Source: Puniceicoccales bacterium
Lineage (GTDB): Bacteria; Verrucomicrobiota; Verrucomicrobiia; Opitutales; Oceanipulchritudinaceae
Reading direction: 5' to 3'
NCBI GenBank assembly: GCA_030595525.1
Contig: JAUVDD010000020.1
Coordinates: forward strand, 1 to 12,850
DNA length: 12,850 nucleotides
Below are positions 1 to 7,144 of the stretch, piece after piece. Within the stretch, counting starts at the first letter, position 1; each line of letters begins with the position of its first letter. The position numbers were made by a program, and so were the translations under genes. The notes under the pieces were generated by a model, which saw nothing but the letters and a program-made list of their open reading frames with translations, had not been told where the DNA came from and searched no databases.

Positions 1-166
1 CTTTCGCATCTTCACCAACTTCACCAGAGGCGTTCATCTCATCAATTTGAGCAAGTCTCTGTTTAATCCTGCCAGCAGCCTCACCCACCGTATCAGCATG
101 GAGGGAACCCGCCAGAAGAGAGCTGGTAAGAAGGACAATAATCAAGGTATATAGTTTTCTGTGCAT
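1..166 (-). CDS. ydbL: YdbL-like periplasmic protein (DUF1318), 3' part missing
   Basis: Partial gene: 55 codons from ATG at 166 run off the left edge. The N-terminus has a charged start (MHRK), a hydrophobic core and a small-residue end (SLHA at residues 21-24), which is a Sec signal peptide with likely cleavage after A24. The mature part begins with an amphipathic stretch (AAGRIKQRLAQIDEMNASGE) followed by GEVGED, resembling the DUF1318/YdbL pattern of R..LP.VD.LK..G.VGE. A TGGAGA Shine-Dalgarno-like motif lies about 10 bases upstream. The gene follows the YnbE-like lipoprotein gene by 16 bases, as in the E. coli ydbH-ynbE-ydbL operon. From published work on that system, YdbL is a periplasmic partner that influences YnbE assembly with YdbH. 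Family assignment rests on sequence resemblance plus synteny; the C-terminal half cannot be seen. Confidence 0.75.
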   Translation of the reverse strand, partial: MHRKLYTLIIVLLTSSLLAGSLHADTVGEAAGRIKQRLAQIDEMNASGEVGEDAK

Positions 167-182
167 GACTTATATTCTCCAG

Positions 183-419
183 TTAATTTCCAGAAGATCC
201 GCCGGGTGCGAAATCGGCTGTTTCCGATGCTGCATCGATATCTGCAAATACATCATCCAATTCCTTCTGCACCTTGTGGTTAACCGTAATCTCGATATAA
301 ATGGGCTCAATCCTGATCGGCTCGGTCTTGACCTGTACGCAACCAACAAGTGCGAATGCCAGCACCAAACCCATTAAACCGGAATACTTGGGGCAAACCT
401 GACGGGGGGACTCTTTCAT
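183..419 (-). CDS. ynbE: YnbE-like outer-membrane lipoprotein
   Basis: A 78-aa precursor. Residues 1-15 form a basic n-region (K2, R6, K11), residues 16-26 a hydrophobic core, and LVGC at 24-27 is a lipobox, so C27 would be lipidated. The mature protein begins VQVKTEPIRIEPIYIEITVN and then HKVQKELDDVF. This is the YnbE pattern: PI.I.I beta strands followed by a short charged helix. In E. coli, YnbE is a small outer-membrane lipoprotein that multimerises and meets YdbH to complete an intermembrane bridge for phospholipid transport. ATG at 419 is preferred over the internal ATG at 374 because the internal one would leave the signal peptide without positive charge. There is no Shine-Dalgarno motif. 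The C-terminal tail (about residues 62-78, rich in Ala, Gly, Ser and Asp) extends beyond the E. coli protein. The gene is 46 bases after the YdbH gene and 16 before the YdbL gene. Confidence 0.78.
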   Translation of the reverse strand: MKESPRQVCPKYSGLMGLVLAFALVGCVQVKTEPIRIEPIYIEITVNHKVQKELDDVFADIDAASETADFAPGGSSGN

Positions 420-427
420 GAGAATAA

Positions 428-456
428 TTAATAGAAAAGGAAAGGGATTGGGTCAA
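428..456 (-). promoter_or_regulatory. Candidate sigma70-type promoter for the ynbE-ydbL part of the cluster
   Basis: On the minus strand TTGACC (456-451) is followed by exactly 17 bases and TATTAA (433-428). This gives 5/6 and 4/6 matches to the consensus hexamers with ideal spacing. It lies in the 46-base gap between the ydbH-like stop and the ynbE-like ATG. Only 8 bases separate the -10 box from the ATG at 419, so a transcript from it would be nearly leaderless, which agrees with the absence of a Shine-Dalgarno motif. It would allow extra lipoprotein expression over YdbH. Inference from sequence only. Confidence 0.4.
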
Positions 457-465
457 TACCGATGC

Positions 466-2970
466 TCAATCTCTTCCCAGGTCTGGATCTACCCGAATGG
501 GTGCCAGCATATTCATAAGCAGGGCCAAATCTTCCACCGAAATCAAGTTGTTGATCACAAAACCACCTATGGGGAATTCAAGAAGATCGTTTCCGGTCTC
601 TCCCTTTACAGCGACCCGGAATGACAATTCCCCTTCATTTTCAGTCGGTCCCAGATAAATTTCCATTCCGTTCACCTGAATACCCTTTTCCCAAAGGGCA
701 CTCAACAGGCGCTCCTTCACGTCGACCGGTACGCCTCCCAGCGAATCGAATTTTTCCCTGAGGAAGCTTTCGTTTTCGAATTTCAACAGACCCGATTCCA
801 TCTGCGTATCCAATGCAAAATTCCCTGATCCGATAATAAGCTCCCCATCCTTCCATCCAACGGGGATTTCCCCGCTTATGGATCCCTCAATGGAAAATCG
901 TTTTTCATCGAGCCATTGCCTCAAAAGATCGGCATTGAATTGCTTGATTCGTATGGATGTCTCAACGATTGGATTCAAGGGATCCACCGTGAATGGATCA
1001 AACTCGACCTGCCCATCTTCAATCCTGCCGGTCAGCTTTGTAACACTGAGCTCCCGGATATTCTTCAATTCCCATTCGATCTCGATATCCCTCATCTCGA
1101 TCGGACCGCTGGTAATTTTCTCAATATGTGTTGTTTGTTTACCCAGTGTTCGGGGCATCACCATCACAGCAAAATCTATCGGTCCGGAAATGCCCTGAAT
1201 CTCAACTCCATCGGCCATGGATAAATCCACTCCGGACATCAACAGTTTTCCTCCACCAGTCAGCAAAGGGAACTGCCATTTGAGCCTCATTTCAAAATCC
1301 GGGCTCACACCTCCTAGCGTGTAGGAGTCGTTACCAAACCACTTGGCGATCGTATTAATCCACGGCAAATGCAATTGTCCTGACACATTCGTAGACAATT
1401 GTTCACCTGATTGAACTACCACTCCGCTGATGTTTTCCTTTGCAGCAGCATCGAGGAGAGTGAATTCGGTCAGCGTGGAATCCGTACTCGTTGAGATTGC
1501 CACCTTCCCAGTCCCAAGTGCCTCTCCCAGTAATCCGTACCAGGAGAACTGACTATGTCCTTTTTCCTGTTCCAGATCCCATTCACCGGTCAGTTCCTCC
1601 ACCCAGATTGTTCCGGATTGATTCAATCCGATTGGACTGGCTTCAACAAAAAGACCATTTTCAGAAGGGGTTACGAGGATGGAGAATGGTTCCAGATAAA
1701 CAGACCCGTATTGTAACATGGAAAAAGAGGTTTCAAATCTACCCCATTCTTTTTCTGGGAAACGCCGAAGGTCGCCCTTTCCCAACACGGCGCAGCGTCC
1801 TGCAAATCCGGACGAACTCCAATCGATGACTTCCGTTTCCAAAGTGAGCTGGTTTGAATCTTTCAGGGAAAACCTTAAACTAAAGGGTTCCACAATGACA
1901 TTCCCATCCATGGGAAGGAGTACCTCTGCTCCGCCTTCAAGATTGAGACGGGAATCCTTGAAGACACCAGCCACCACCAATTCGTTCAGACTTACTTCCG
2001 TGTCTGTTCCCGGAACGAGCAAAGTCAATTCGTCCATTGATGCTTCCGCACTTCCATAGATTGGCTGACTTTCAGATTGTTCAGCGAACACATCCATAAC
2101 GAACTGTCCCGAGGATGTGATTCTTGGATAGTCTTCACAATTCTCTAATTGGTCTGTAAATCGATTTCCCGAGTCACGGAATGCACTCACCGGCATCGCA
2201 GATTCGGCTTGGAGTGTCACCACCCGATCTCCAGCAGGTGCGCGTAATGAAACATGCATGGATACTTCTTGATTCTTTAGCATGGCCTCGCCCGATACCC
2301 CAAAGGGCTGCCTTTCGAGCAGCCCGGAAATCTGGGCAGTAAATTGGTTTTCCTCTTGTAGTTGAATTTCCAATACACCATCCCTGGCACCAAGGGATTC
2401 CAGGGGCAAGTCCTGGAGAAACTGCCAAAGGCTGAAATCGGGGCTTTCTTCAGTAGCCACATCTTTTTCCAGCGGAACAAAATCATCCGATGATACTTCT
2501 ATTGCAGTTGTATCGATCATCCCGGGTAGCACCTCATCACGAACAGTTTCCATATTTCCGAGGTTTTCCGGAACCAGTAAATCCTCCACATGGATTTGGT
2601 CTGCTTTTGTTACAGGTAATTTCACCTGTACAGAAAGGACCGGTCCCTTCACATCCACATGGGTAATCCTACCCTCAAGCAATTCCTTGAATTGATAATT
2701 GATATGTATCGATTCCCAACTCAGAGCATCTTCCTGATACAATAGGGATCCCTCTCCGATTTTCGTCTGCTTGTACCCGATATGCTCAACCGGAAAAGAA
2801 GTCACAACAACTCCTTTCTCTGAAAGGGTTTGGCTAACCTTCAGTTCAAGCCATCCTGGCAAAACCCTGAAGATCTGCCACACCAGCACGACCCCAACCA
2901 ATATCAATGCGGGTATCCACGCCCGGGAAACAAGTTTATTCCAGGATGTACGTCGCTTTTCCAACGCCAC
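466..2970 (-). CDS. ydbH: YdbH-like AsmA/TamB-type intermembrane transport protein
   Basis: An 834-aa protein. Residues about 17-36 form one membrane anchor after a basic N-terminus (KRRTSWNKLVSR), so most of the protein is periplasmic. The body is rich in alternating hydrophobic and polar strands, as expected of the long beta-groove of AsmA-like proteins. The last ~210 residues look like the YdbH C-terminal domain, including IEGSISGEIPVGWKDGELII, a DTQMESGLLKF stretch and FPIGGFVINNLISVEDL. E. coli YdbH is one of three partly redundant AsmA-like proteins (with TamB and YhdP) carrying phospholipids to the outer membrane. The GTG start at 2970 lies 4 bases after the upstream stop. The GAGGGGG motif touches this GTG, so the TTG two codons later (2964) has better spacing and may be the true start. 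The assignment is supported by the following YnbE and YdbL genes. Confidence 0.78.
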   Translation of the reverse strand: MALEKRRTSWNKLVSRAWIPALILVGVVLVWQIFRVLPGWLELKVSQTLSEKGVVVTSFPVEHIGYKQTKIGEGSLLYQEDALSWESIHINYQFKELLEGRITHVDVKGPVLSVQVKLPVTKADQIHVEDLLVPENLGNMETVRDEVLPGMIDTTAIEVSSDDFVPLEKDVATEESPDFSLWQFLQDLPLESLGARDGVLEIQLQEENQFTAQISGLLERQPFGVSGEAMLKNQEVSMHVSLRAPAGDRVVTLQAESAMPVSAFRDSGNRFTDQLENCEDYPRITSSGQFVMDVFAEQSESQPIYGSAEASMDELTLLVPGTDTEVSLNELVVAGVFKDSRLNLEGGAEVLLPMDGNVIVEPFSLRFSLKDSNQLTLETEVIDWSSSGFAGRCAVLGKGDLRRFPEKEWGRFETSFSMLQYGSVYLEPFSILVTPSENGLFVEASPIGLNQSGTIWVEELTGEWDLEQEKGHSQFSWYGLLGEALGTGKVAISTSTDSTLTEFTLLDAAAKENISGVVVQSGEQLSTNVSGQLHLPWINTIAKWFGNDSYTLGGVSPDFEMRLKWQFPLLTGGGKLLMSGVDLSMADGVEIQGISGPIDFAVMVMPRTLGKQTTHIEKITSGPIEMRDIEIEWELKNIRELSVTKLTGRIEDGQVEFDPFTVDPLNPIVETSIRIKQFNADLLRQWLDEKRFSIEGSISGEIPVGWKDGELIIGSGNFALDTQMESGLLKFENESFLREKFDSLGGVPVDVKERLLSALWEKGIQVNGMEIYLGPTENEGELSFRVAVKGETGNDLLEFPIGGFVINNLISVEDLALLMNMLAPIRVDPDLGRD

Positions 2971-2974
2971 CCCC

Positions 2975-3748
2975 TCAGTTACCTGGAACAGGATTTCGCT
3001 CTTTAGGCATCTTAAACGAAAAATCCAGAATTCCCGGATTCATTTCAACAGTAGTGATATGGATTGTCTCTTTGGTGCCATTGGACATTTCCTTTTCCAC
3101 ACGATGAGATACCCAGATCCCGCTGTGCCTCTCAATATTATGGAAATTGGATGTTATTACCAGGGGATCCATTCCTTCACGGAAAACAGTTTTCACTAGT
3201 TTTAATTCCCTGAACGTCCGGGTATCGACATAGTGAAGCGCGCTCGATTTCTCTGATTTCACTTCCACAACGAAATAATCAATCCGATCCAGCCGTTCGA
3301 CACCCTTTAATTCCAAGGTTAGCCCCTTTGCGATTCCACCGATCAAAGGTCCATCAAAGTCTGCTTCTAATTCAATATTTCGTATAAATTCGGGATCATC
3401 TACCAGCTCGACCTTATCATAGTCCCCTTGTTCGTAGCGCCTCCAGACAATTGAACCATCAAATCCGGTCTCAACCACCTTTTTATACATCATCATTCGG
3501 GAACGCATTTTGTTTGGCCGGCGTTTCAGCAGGAGAAAATCGTATGATACATCGCCGCCTTCAACGTTCCCGATAAACCGTGCGTTGGTAACCCGCTCAA
3601 TTGCTTCTTCCCCGCCGTTGGCCTCGGCTACTTTGGCCAGCACTTCATCCAAAGTCCAATCCTCCACGTTCTTTGCTCCCAGTGCAAGAAAGTTGCTAAT
3701 GGTGAGGATTCCTATCAAAATCAATCTGCCACGGCTCAAATTTCTCAT
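2975..3748 (-). CDS. LolA-like outer-membrane lipoprotein-sorting family protein
   Basis: A 257-aa protein from ATG 3748. Residues 1-25 (MRNLSRGRLILIG, a hydrophobic core, then LALGA) are a signal peptide with no lipobox, so the mature form is probably periplasmic. Residues 32-58 give a helix (LDEVLAKVAEANGGEEAIER). Repeated beta-hairpins follow, with features of lipoprotein-sorting-like proteins: KRRPNKMRSRMMMYKKVVET, then FDGSIVWRR, and a late YVDTRTFRELKLVKT strand pair. This is the half-barrel LolA/LolB/VioE-type fold that carries lipids or lipoproteins. A longer in-frame start at 3856 would overlap aroC and bury the signal peptide, so it was not used. The gene precedes the ydbH-like gene by 4 bases, suggesting co-transcription and a lipid-handling role beside the YdbH bridge. 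A TATAGA box lies 7 bases before the ATG, with no convincing -35. True LolA orthology is uncertain. Confidence 0.65.
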   Translation of the reverse strand: MRNLSRGRLILIGILTISNFLALGAKNVEDWTLDEVLAKVAEANGGEEAIERVTNARFIGNVEGGDVSYDFLLLKRRPNKMRSRMMMYKKVVETGFDGSIVWRRYEQGDYDKVELVDDPEFIRNIELEADFDGPLIGGIAKGLTLELKGVERLDRIDYFVVEVKSEKSSALHYVDTRTFRELKLVKTVFREGMDPLVITSNFHNIERHSGIWVSHRVEKEMSNGTKETIHITTVEMNPGILDFSFKMPKERNPVPGN

Positions 3749-3834
3749 CGTTAAATCTATATTCCAACAACGATAGAGGAAGAGGCAATGCTCTTCTTGC
3801 TTGAAAGCCTGCATCGCAAGTCCATTCTGAGGAT

Positions 3835-4932
3835 ATGGGCAACAATTTCGGCACACTATTCAGAATCTCCACTTGGGGAGAAAGCCACGGAGGCAGCGTG
3901 GGAGTTGTCATAGACGGCTGTCCTCCCGGATTATCTCTGATTGAAGAGGATATCCAAGTTGAACTGGATCGTAGACGACCTGGACAAAGTGATATCACCA
4001 CCCCCAGAAACGAACCTGACAGGGTGGAAATACTTTCCGGTGTCTACGACGGTTTAACCCTGGGAACACCGATTGCCATGAATGTCAGGAATAAGGATGC
4101 GCGTTCCTCAGCATATTCTGAGATGAAACTGGCTTACCGCCCATCCCACGCTGATTTCACTTATGATGCTAAATACGGTCGTCGTATGGCCGAAGGTGGA
4201 GGCCGCTCATCAGCTCGCGAAACAATTGGACGTGTGGCGGCCGGTGCCGTCGCGAGGAAAATCCTCAAGGAAGCAGCCAACATTGAAATCGTTGCATTTG
4301 TCGAATCCATCCAGGATATCCGGATTCCCGAATCCGTGATAGATATCGATCGTGAATCGGTGGAAGCGACTGCTGTCCGATGCCCGCATCCGGAGACTGC
4401 GAAAGCGATGATCGAACGGATCAAACAAGTTCGGAGCGAGGGAGATAGCATTGGTGGCACGATTGGCTGCAATGTCGTTGGCCTCCCGGCAGGTTTGGGA
4501 GAGCCGGTTTTTGACCGCCTTGAGGCCGATTTGGCAAAGGCAATGCTATCGCTGCCTGCTACCAAGGGATTCGAAGTGGGCAGTGGTTTCTCCGGTACGA
4601 GCCTTCGCGGAAGCGAACATAATGACATTTTTGAAAACCGTGACGGGCAAATCCGGACCCGGACAAATCAAGCCGGCGGTGTCCTTGGCGGAATATCCAG
4701 CGGGGAATCCCTTTGGTTTAGAACTGCCTTCAAGCCGACTGCCACCATTCTTCGAGAGCAGGAAACAGTCACCTCCAGTGGTGAACCAACCACCCTGATA
4801 GGAAAAGGGCGTCACGACGCATGCGTTCTACCCAGGGCAGTTCCTATTGTTGAGGCCATGACCGCTTTGGTTCTTGTCGACCACTGGATGCGCAATGCCG
4901 CCCAGAATGATACTTTCAAATTCGGTAAATGA
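3835..4932 (+). CDS. aroC: Chorismate synthase
   Basis: A 365-aa protein of usual family length. It converts 5-enolpyruvylshikimate-3-phosphate to chorismate using reduced FMN, the last shared step to aromatic amino acids, folates and quinones in the cytoplasm. Visible motifs are STWGESHGG (12-20, H18), [14 protein letters not shown] (102-115, H105), [20 protein letters not shown] (121-140), and the C-terminal [17 protein letters not shown] starting near residue 326. The ATG at 3835 gives the canonical N-terminus (family pattern M..FG..FR..T.GESHG). A TGAGGA motif sits only 2-3 bases before the ATG, unusually close. The gene is divergent from the LolA-like gene, sharing an 86-base gap. It is followed after 10 bases by an unrecognised gene, so the two are probably co-transcribed. 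Nothing is missing from the family signatures. Confidence 0.97.
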   Translation: MGNNFGTLFRISTWGESHGGSVGVVIDGCPPGLSLIEEDIQVELDRRRPGQSDITTPRNEPDRVEILSGVYDGLTLGTPIAMNVRNKDARSSAYSEMKLAYRPSHADFTYDAKYGRRMAEGGGRSSARETIGRVAAGAVARKILKEAANIEIVAFVESIQDIRIPESVIDIDRESVEATAVRCPHPETAKAMIERIKQVRSEGDSIGGTIGCNVVGLPAGLGEPVFDRLEADLAKAMLSLPATKGFEVGSGFSGTSLRGSEHNDIFENRDGQIRTRTNQAGGVLGGISSGESLWFRTAFKPTATILREQETVTSSGEPTTLIGKGRHDACVLPRAVPIVEAMTALVLVDHWMRNAAQNDTFKFGK

Positions 4933-4942
4933 GTGATTTCTG

Positions 4943-5668
4943 ATGAATGTCTATATTGTCATGGGAACCCATCTGCCGGAAATTAGCCGGTGTATAGATC
5001 ACTTGGTCAAATCTTCCAAGGATCTCGCCCCGGTGGAGGTACACGTCCCGAACGAGTTGGGTTTGGTGGGCCCAAATGACCAGTTGAGCGTCAAATCCTA
5101 CGATCCCGAAACCGTCCTCTGGGTCATGGATCCGGATAGTAAGGGAAGCTGCTTCATTATAATCGATCCACAAACTGACCTGATTGACCAGTTGGAGAAT
5201 CTGGCAGACAACCTTTCCAAATGCCTTATTGAACCCGTTAAAATTCTCACCTTCGTGGACTGTGAGCAGGTAGAGGGCAGCACAAAACTAAAGGGATGGC
5301 TGGATGCATGTATTTATTATTCAGATATTGTTCTGTTGGGTAACCGGACAAATGCCTCGAAGCCGTTCGTTCGTGAATTCCAGAAACAATATGAGCGCTT
5401 GTGCTATCCTTGCTTGTTTATGATCCTCAAAGGACAGGGCATCCCGGGAAATTCCGGCGAAATACTGACCCCAGGCACTCGTCGGATAACCCAGATGTTT
5501 GATATTCCTAAGGAATCAGATACCCCCGAAGTGCCCGGAATGGTTATCGAATCCTCATGTGATCTCGAGTTTGAGGAATCTGAAACAGATCCATTCCGCG
5601 CCCCGAAGGAAGATGAATCCGCCGCGCATATTCCCGACCCTTCCGAATTCATTATTTTTCCTCAATAA
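4943..5668 (+). CDS. Uncharacterised protein resembling a degenerate CobW/COG0523-type P-loop GTPase
   Basis: A 241-aa cytoplasmic protein with no signal peptide or membrane segment, not recognised with certainty. Parts of the order resemble the G domain of COG0523 (CobW-like) metallochaperone GTPases. NVYIVMGTHLPEISRCIDHL (2-21) sits where a strand, P-loop and helix would be, but has no GxxGxGK[ST]. ILTFVDC (101-107) resembles the VVTVVDA strand. YYSDIVLLGNRTNASK (125-140) resembles ADVVLLNKTDL, with NKxD replaced by NRTN. Thus the nucleotide-binding residues appear lost. After about residue 185 the tail is acidic and proline-rich (EFEESETD, PKEDES) and looks disordered before a hydrophobic end, EFIIFPQ. 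It follows aroC by 10 bases and precedes rpmF by 88. The CobW resemblance is my inference; a lineage-specific protein with a generic Rossmann-like core is the main alternative. Confidence 0.6.
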   Translation: MNVYIVMGTHLPEISRCIDHLVKSSKDLAPVEVHVPNELGLVGPNDQLSVKSYDPETVLWVMDPDSKGSCFIIIDPQTDLIDQLENLADNLSKCLIEPVKILTFVDCEQVEGSTKLKGWLDACIYYSDIVLLGNRTNASKPFVREFQKQYERLCYPCLFMILKGQGIPGNSGEILTPGTRRITQMFDIPKESDTPEVPGMVIESSCDLEFEESETDPFRAPKEDESAAHIPDPSEFIIFPQ

Positions 5669-5704
5669 CCAGTCAGCAAATATCCTTGACGCCTCCACCT
5701 CGCC

Positions 5705-5733
5705 CTGTTCTTTTCATCGGTTTTCCATATAAG
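5705..5733 (+). promoter_or_regulatory. Weak candidate promoter for rpmF
   Basis: The 88-base gap before rpmF contains TATAAG (5728-5733), a 5/6 match to a -10 box, with CTGTTC (5705-5710) 17 bases upstream as a poor -35. It would give an mRNA leader of about 17 bases. A better -35 (TTGACG at 5686-5691) is too far away to pair with it. Low confidence. Confidence 0.25.
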
Positions 5734-5756
5734 AATAAACGCAAAACCTTTTCATC

Positions 5757-5936
5757 ATGGGACAGCCAAAACGTAAACAATCCAAGCAACGCTCACGCAA
5801 ACGTCGTGGAGCCAACCAGTTCGGGGCCCCACAGTTGGCCAAGGACCCGACCGATGGTACTCTTTTCCGCCCACACCGGGTAAATCCCGCCAATGGCATG
5901 TATCGCGGCCGTCAAGTGGTTGACGTAGAAGCGTAA
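5757..5936 (+). CDS. rpmF: 50S ribosomal protein L32, cysteine-free form
   Basis: A 59-aa protein starting MGQPKRKQSKQRSRKRRGAN. The N-terminal PKRK.SK.R...RR block and the later FRPHRVNPANGMYRGRQVVD match L32 (family pattern PHRV.P..G.Y.GR.V). L32 is a small 23S rRNA-binding protein of the large subunit. Many L32 proteins carry a four-cysteine zinc ribbon; here the positions expected to hold the CxxC pairs contain no cysteine (the protein has none), so this is a zinc-independent form, as in E. coli. No Shine-Dalgarno motif stands out before the ATG. The gene lies upstream of plsX and fabH, the classic rpmF-plsX-fab linkage that ties ribosome supply to membrane-lipid synthesis. An intrinsic terminator begins 31 bases after the stop codon. 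Identity is clear from motifs and context. Confidence 0.93.
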   Translation: MGQPKRKQSKQRSRKRRGANQFGAPQLAKDPTDGTLFRPHRVNPANGMYRGRQVVDVEA

Positions 5937-5967
5937 CAGATACTTTAAAAACAGACTTTTACCTTGC

Positions 5968-5994
5968 ACGGCCTCTAGCAGGCCGTTTTTTTTT
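5968..5994 (+). terminator. Rho-independent terminator between rpmF and plsX
   Basis: A perfect 7-bp stem ACGGCCT/AGGCCGT (5968-5974 and 5980-5986) encloses a 5-base loop (CTAGC) and runs straight into nine T residues (5986-5994). This is a textbook intrinsic terminator for rpmF. Its T-run ends only 7 bases before the likely plsX ATG (6002), so no normal promoter fits between them and plsX expression must depend on read-through or on initiation upstream. Confidence 0.88.
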
Positions 5995-6001
5995 GCAAGA
6001 G

Positions 6002-7081
6002 ATGACCACTCCCAATATTTCCCTTTCAATCGCGATTGATGTCATGGGTTCAGACATGGGCCCCGGCGAGGTTGTGGCAGGTGTGGAAATGGCCCTGAAA
6101 GAGGGTTGGGTACAGGATAAAGTCATTCTGGTTGGCGATGAACCAACCATTAAAGAGGAAATTGCCGAACAAGGCTTATCTGAACATCCTCAGATCGAGA
6201 TTTTCCATGCTTCCCAGGTAATCGGGATGCATGAAAAACCCATCCAGAGCCTGAAAAGCAAAAAGGATGCCTCACTTGTCAGAGCGGTTGAGCTGGTAAA
6301 GAATGGTACCTGTGGTGCAGCAGTCAGTTGCGGGAACACCGGTAGCTTAATGGCCTGTAGTACTCTTAAACTGAGACCCATTGATGGTGTTTCAAAGCCG
6401 GCGCTGGCCTCGGTCTGGCCAAGTATGGGTAATAAGTTCGTGGTTCTTGATGTTGGTGCCAATCCACAAGCTCGTCCCGAAAACCTCCTTCACTATGCAA
6501 TTCTCGGGAATCAATATGCAAAGGATGCCCTCGGAATTGAAAATCCGCGGGTCGGATTGCTCTCAATCGGGACGGAAGAAGGTAAAGGTACGGACCTGAC
6601 AAACCAAGCCCATCTACTTCTTAAAGGTGTAGCCAAACAAATTAATTATGTCGGGCTGATTGAGGGATTCCAGATTTTCAACAATGAGGTCGATGTCGTC
6701 GTAACTGACGGATTTACGGGAAATGTTATTCTCAAAACCTGTGAATCCCTTTGGAAAATGATGAAAAACCTCATCACTGAGGAAGTGAAGAAATCTCCAA
6801 TTCGGATCGCCGGTGCCCTGATGATGAAAGGTGGACTGAAAAGCGCCAAAGACCGGCTGGATCCCAAGAAGTACGGAGGCGCACCACTCCTCGGTCTCAA
6901 GGGAACTGTCCTCAAGGCACATGGTTCCAGCAACAGGATCGCCTTTGCCAATGCAATCCGGATTGCCGTTACAGCTGTTGAACATGATATTGGTTCCCAT
7001 ACTGTTTCCGCCATCGCAACCGCCAACGAAACCTTGGCAGACGAGCTCACCGCCACAGGCGATATTGAGCCCTCAATTTAA
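6002..7081 (+). CDS. plsX: Phosphate acyltransferase PlsX
   Basis: A 359-aa protein. PlsX transfers the acyl group from acyl-ACP to phosphate, giving acyl-phosphate for PlsY in the first committed steps of phospholipid synthesis; it works at the inner face of the membrane. Motifs: AIDVMGSDMGP near the N-terminus, KKDASLVRAVELVKNG, AAVSCGNTGSLMA, FVVLDVGANPQARPENL, PRVGLLSIGTEEGKG, and VDVVVTDGFTGNVILKTCES. Near the C-terminus it has YGGAPLLGLKG followed by AHGSSN, both PlsX hallmarks. ATG 6002 is chosen; a TTG at 5993 is in frame but lies inside the terminator T-run. Only a weak AAGAG-like element precedes the ATG, though the U-rich stretch before it could aid ribosome binding. The family's usual GGD after the first strand is GSD here. 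The gene is upstream of fabH by 63 bases. Confidence 0.96.
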   Translation: MTTPNISLSIAIDVMGSDMGPGEVVAGVEMALKEGWVQDKVILVGDEPTIKEEIAEQGLSEHPQIEIFHASQVIGMHEKPIQSLKSKKDASLVRAVELVKNGTCGAAVSCGNTGSLMACSTLKLRPIDGVSKPALASVWPSMGNKFVVLDVGANPQARPENLLHYAILGNQYAKDALGIENPRVGLLSIGTEEGKGTDLTNQAHLLLKGVAKQINYVGLIEGFQIFNNEVDVVVTDGFTGNVILKTCESLWKMMKNLITEEVKKSPIRIAGALMMKGGLKSAKDRLDPKKYGGAPLLGLKGTVLKAHGSSNRIAFANAIRIAVTAVEHDIGSHTVSAIATANETLADELTATGDIEPSI

Positions 7082-7144
7082 TAAGATTCCATCCCTTCCT
7101 TGACAGAGGGGAACCATTCAAGACACTTCGGCAGCACTATTATC

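Noticed and set aside
3749-3834. Promoter for aroC in the divergent gap
   Set aside because: TTGAAA (3801-3806) has only CATTCT (3/6 match) 16 bases downstream; too weak to list as a feature.
4161-4628. 155-codon minus-strand frame inside aroC
   Set aside because: Overlaps the conserved core of chorismate synthase and shows a composition typical of an antisense shadow.
7100-7105. Perfect TTGACA before fabH, as a -35 box or as a TTG start codon
   Set aside because: No -10-like hexamer lies 15-19 bases downstream (TATTAT is 32 bases away), and starting at TTG 7100 would add 15 residues that the FabH family lacks.
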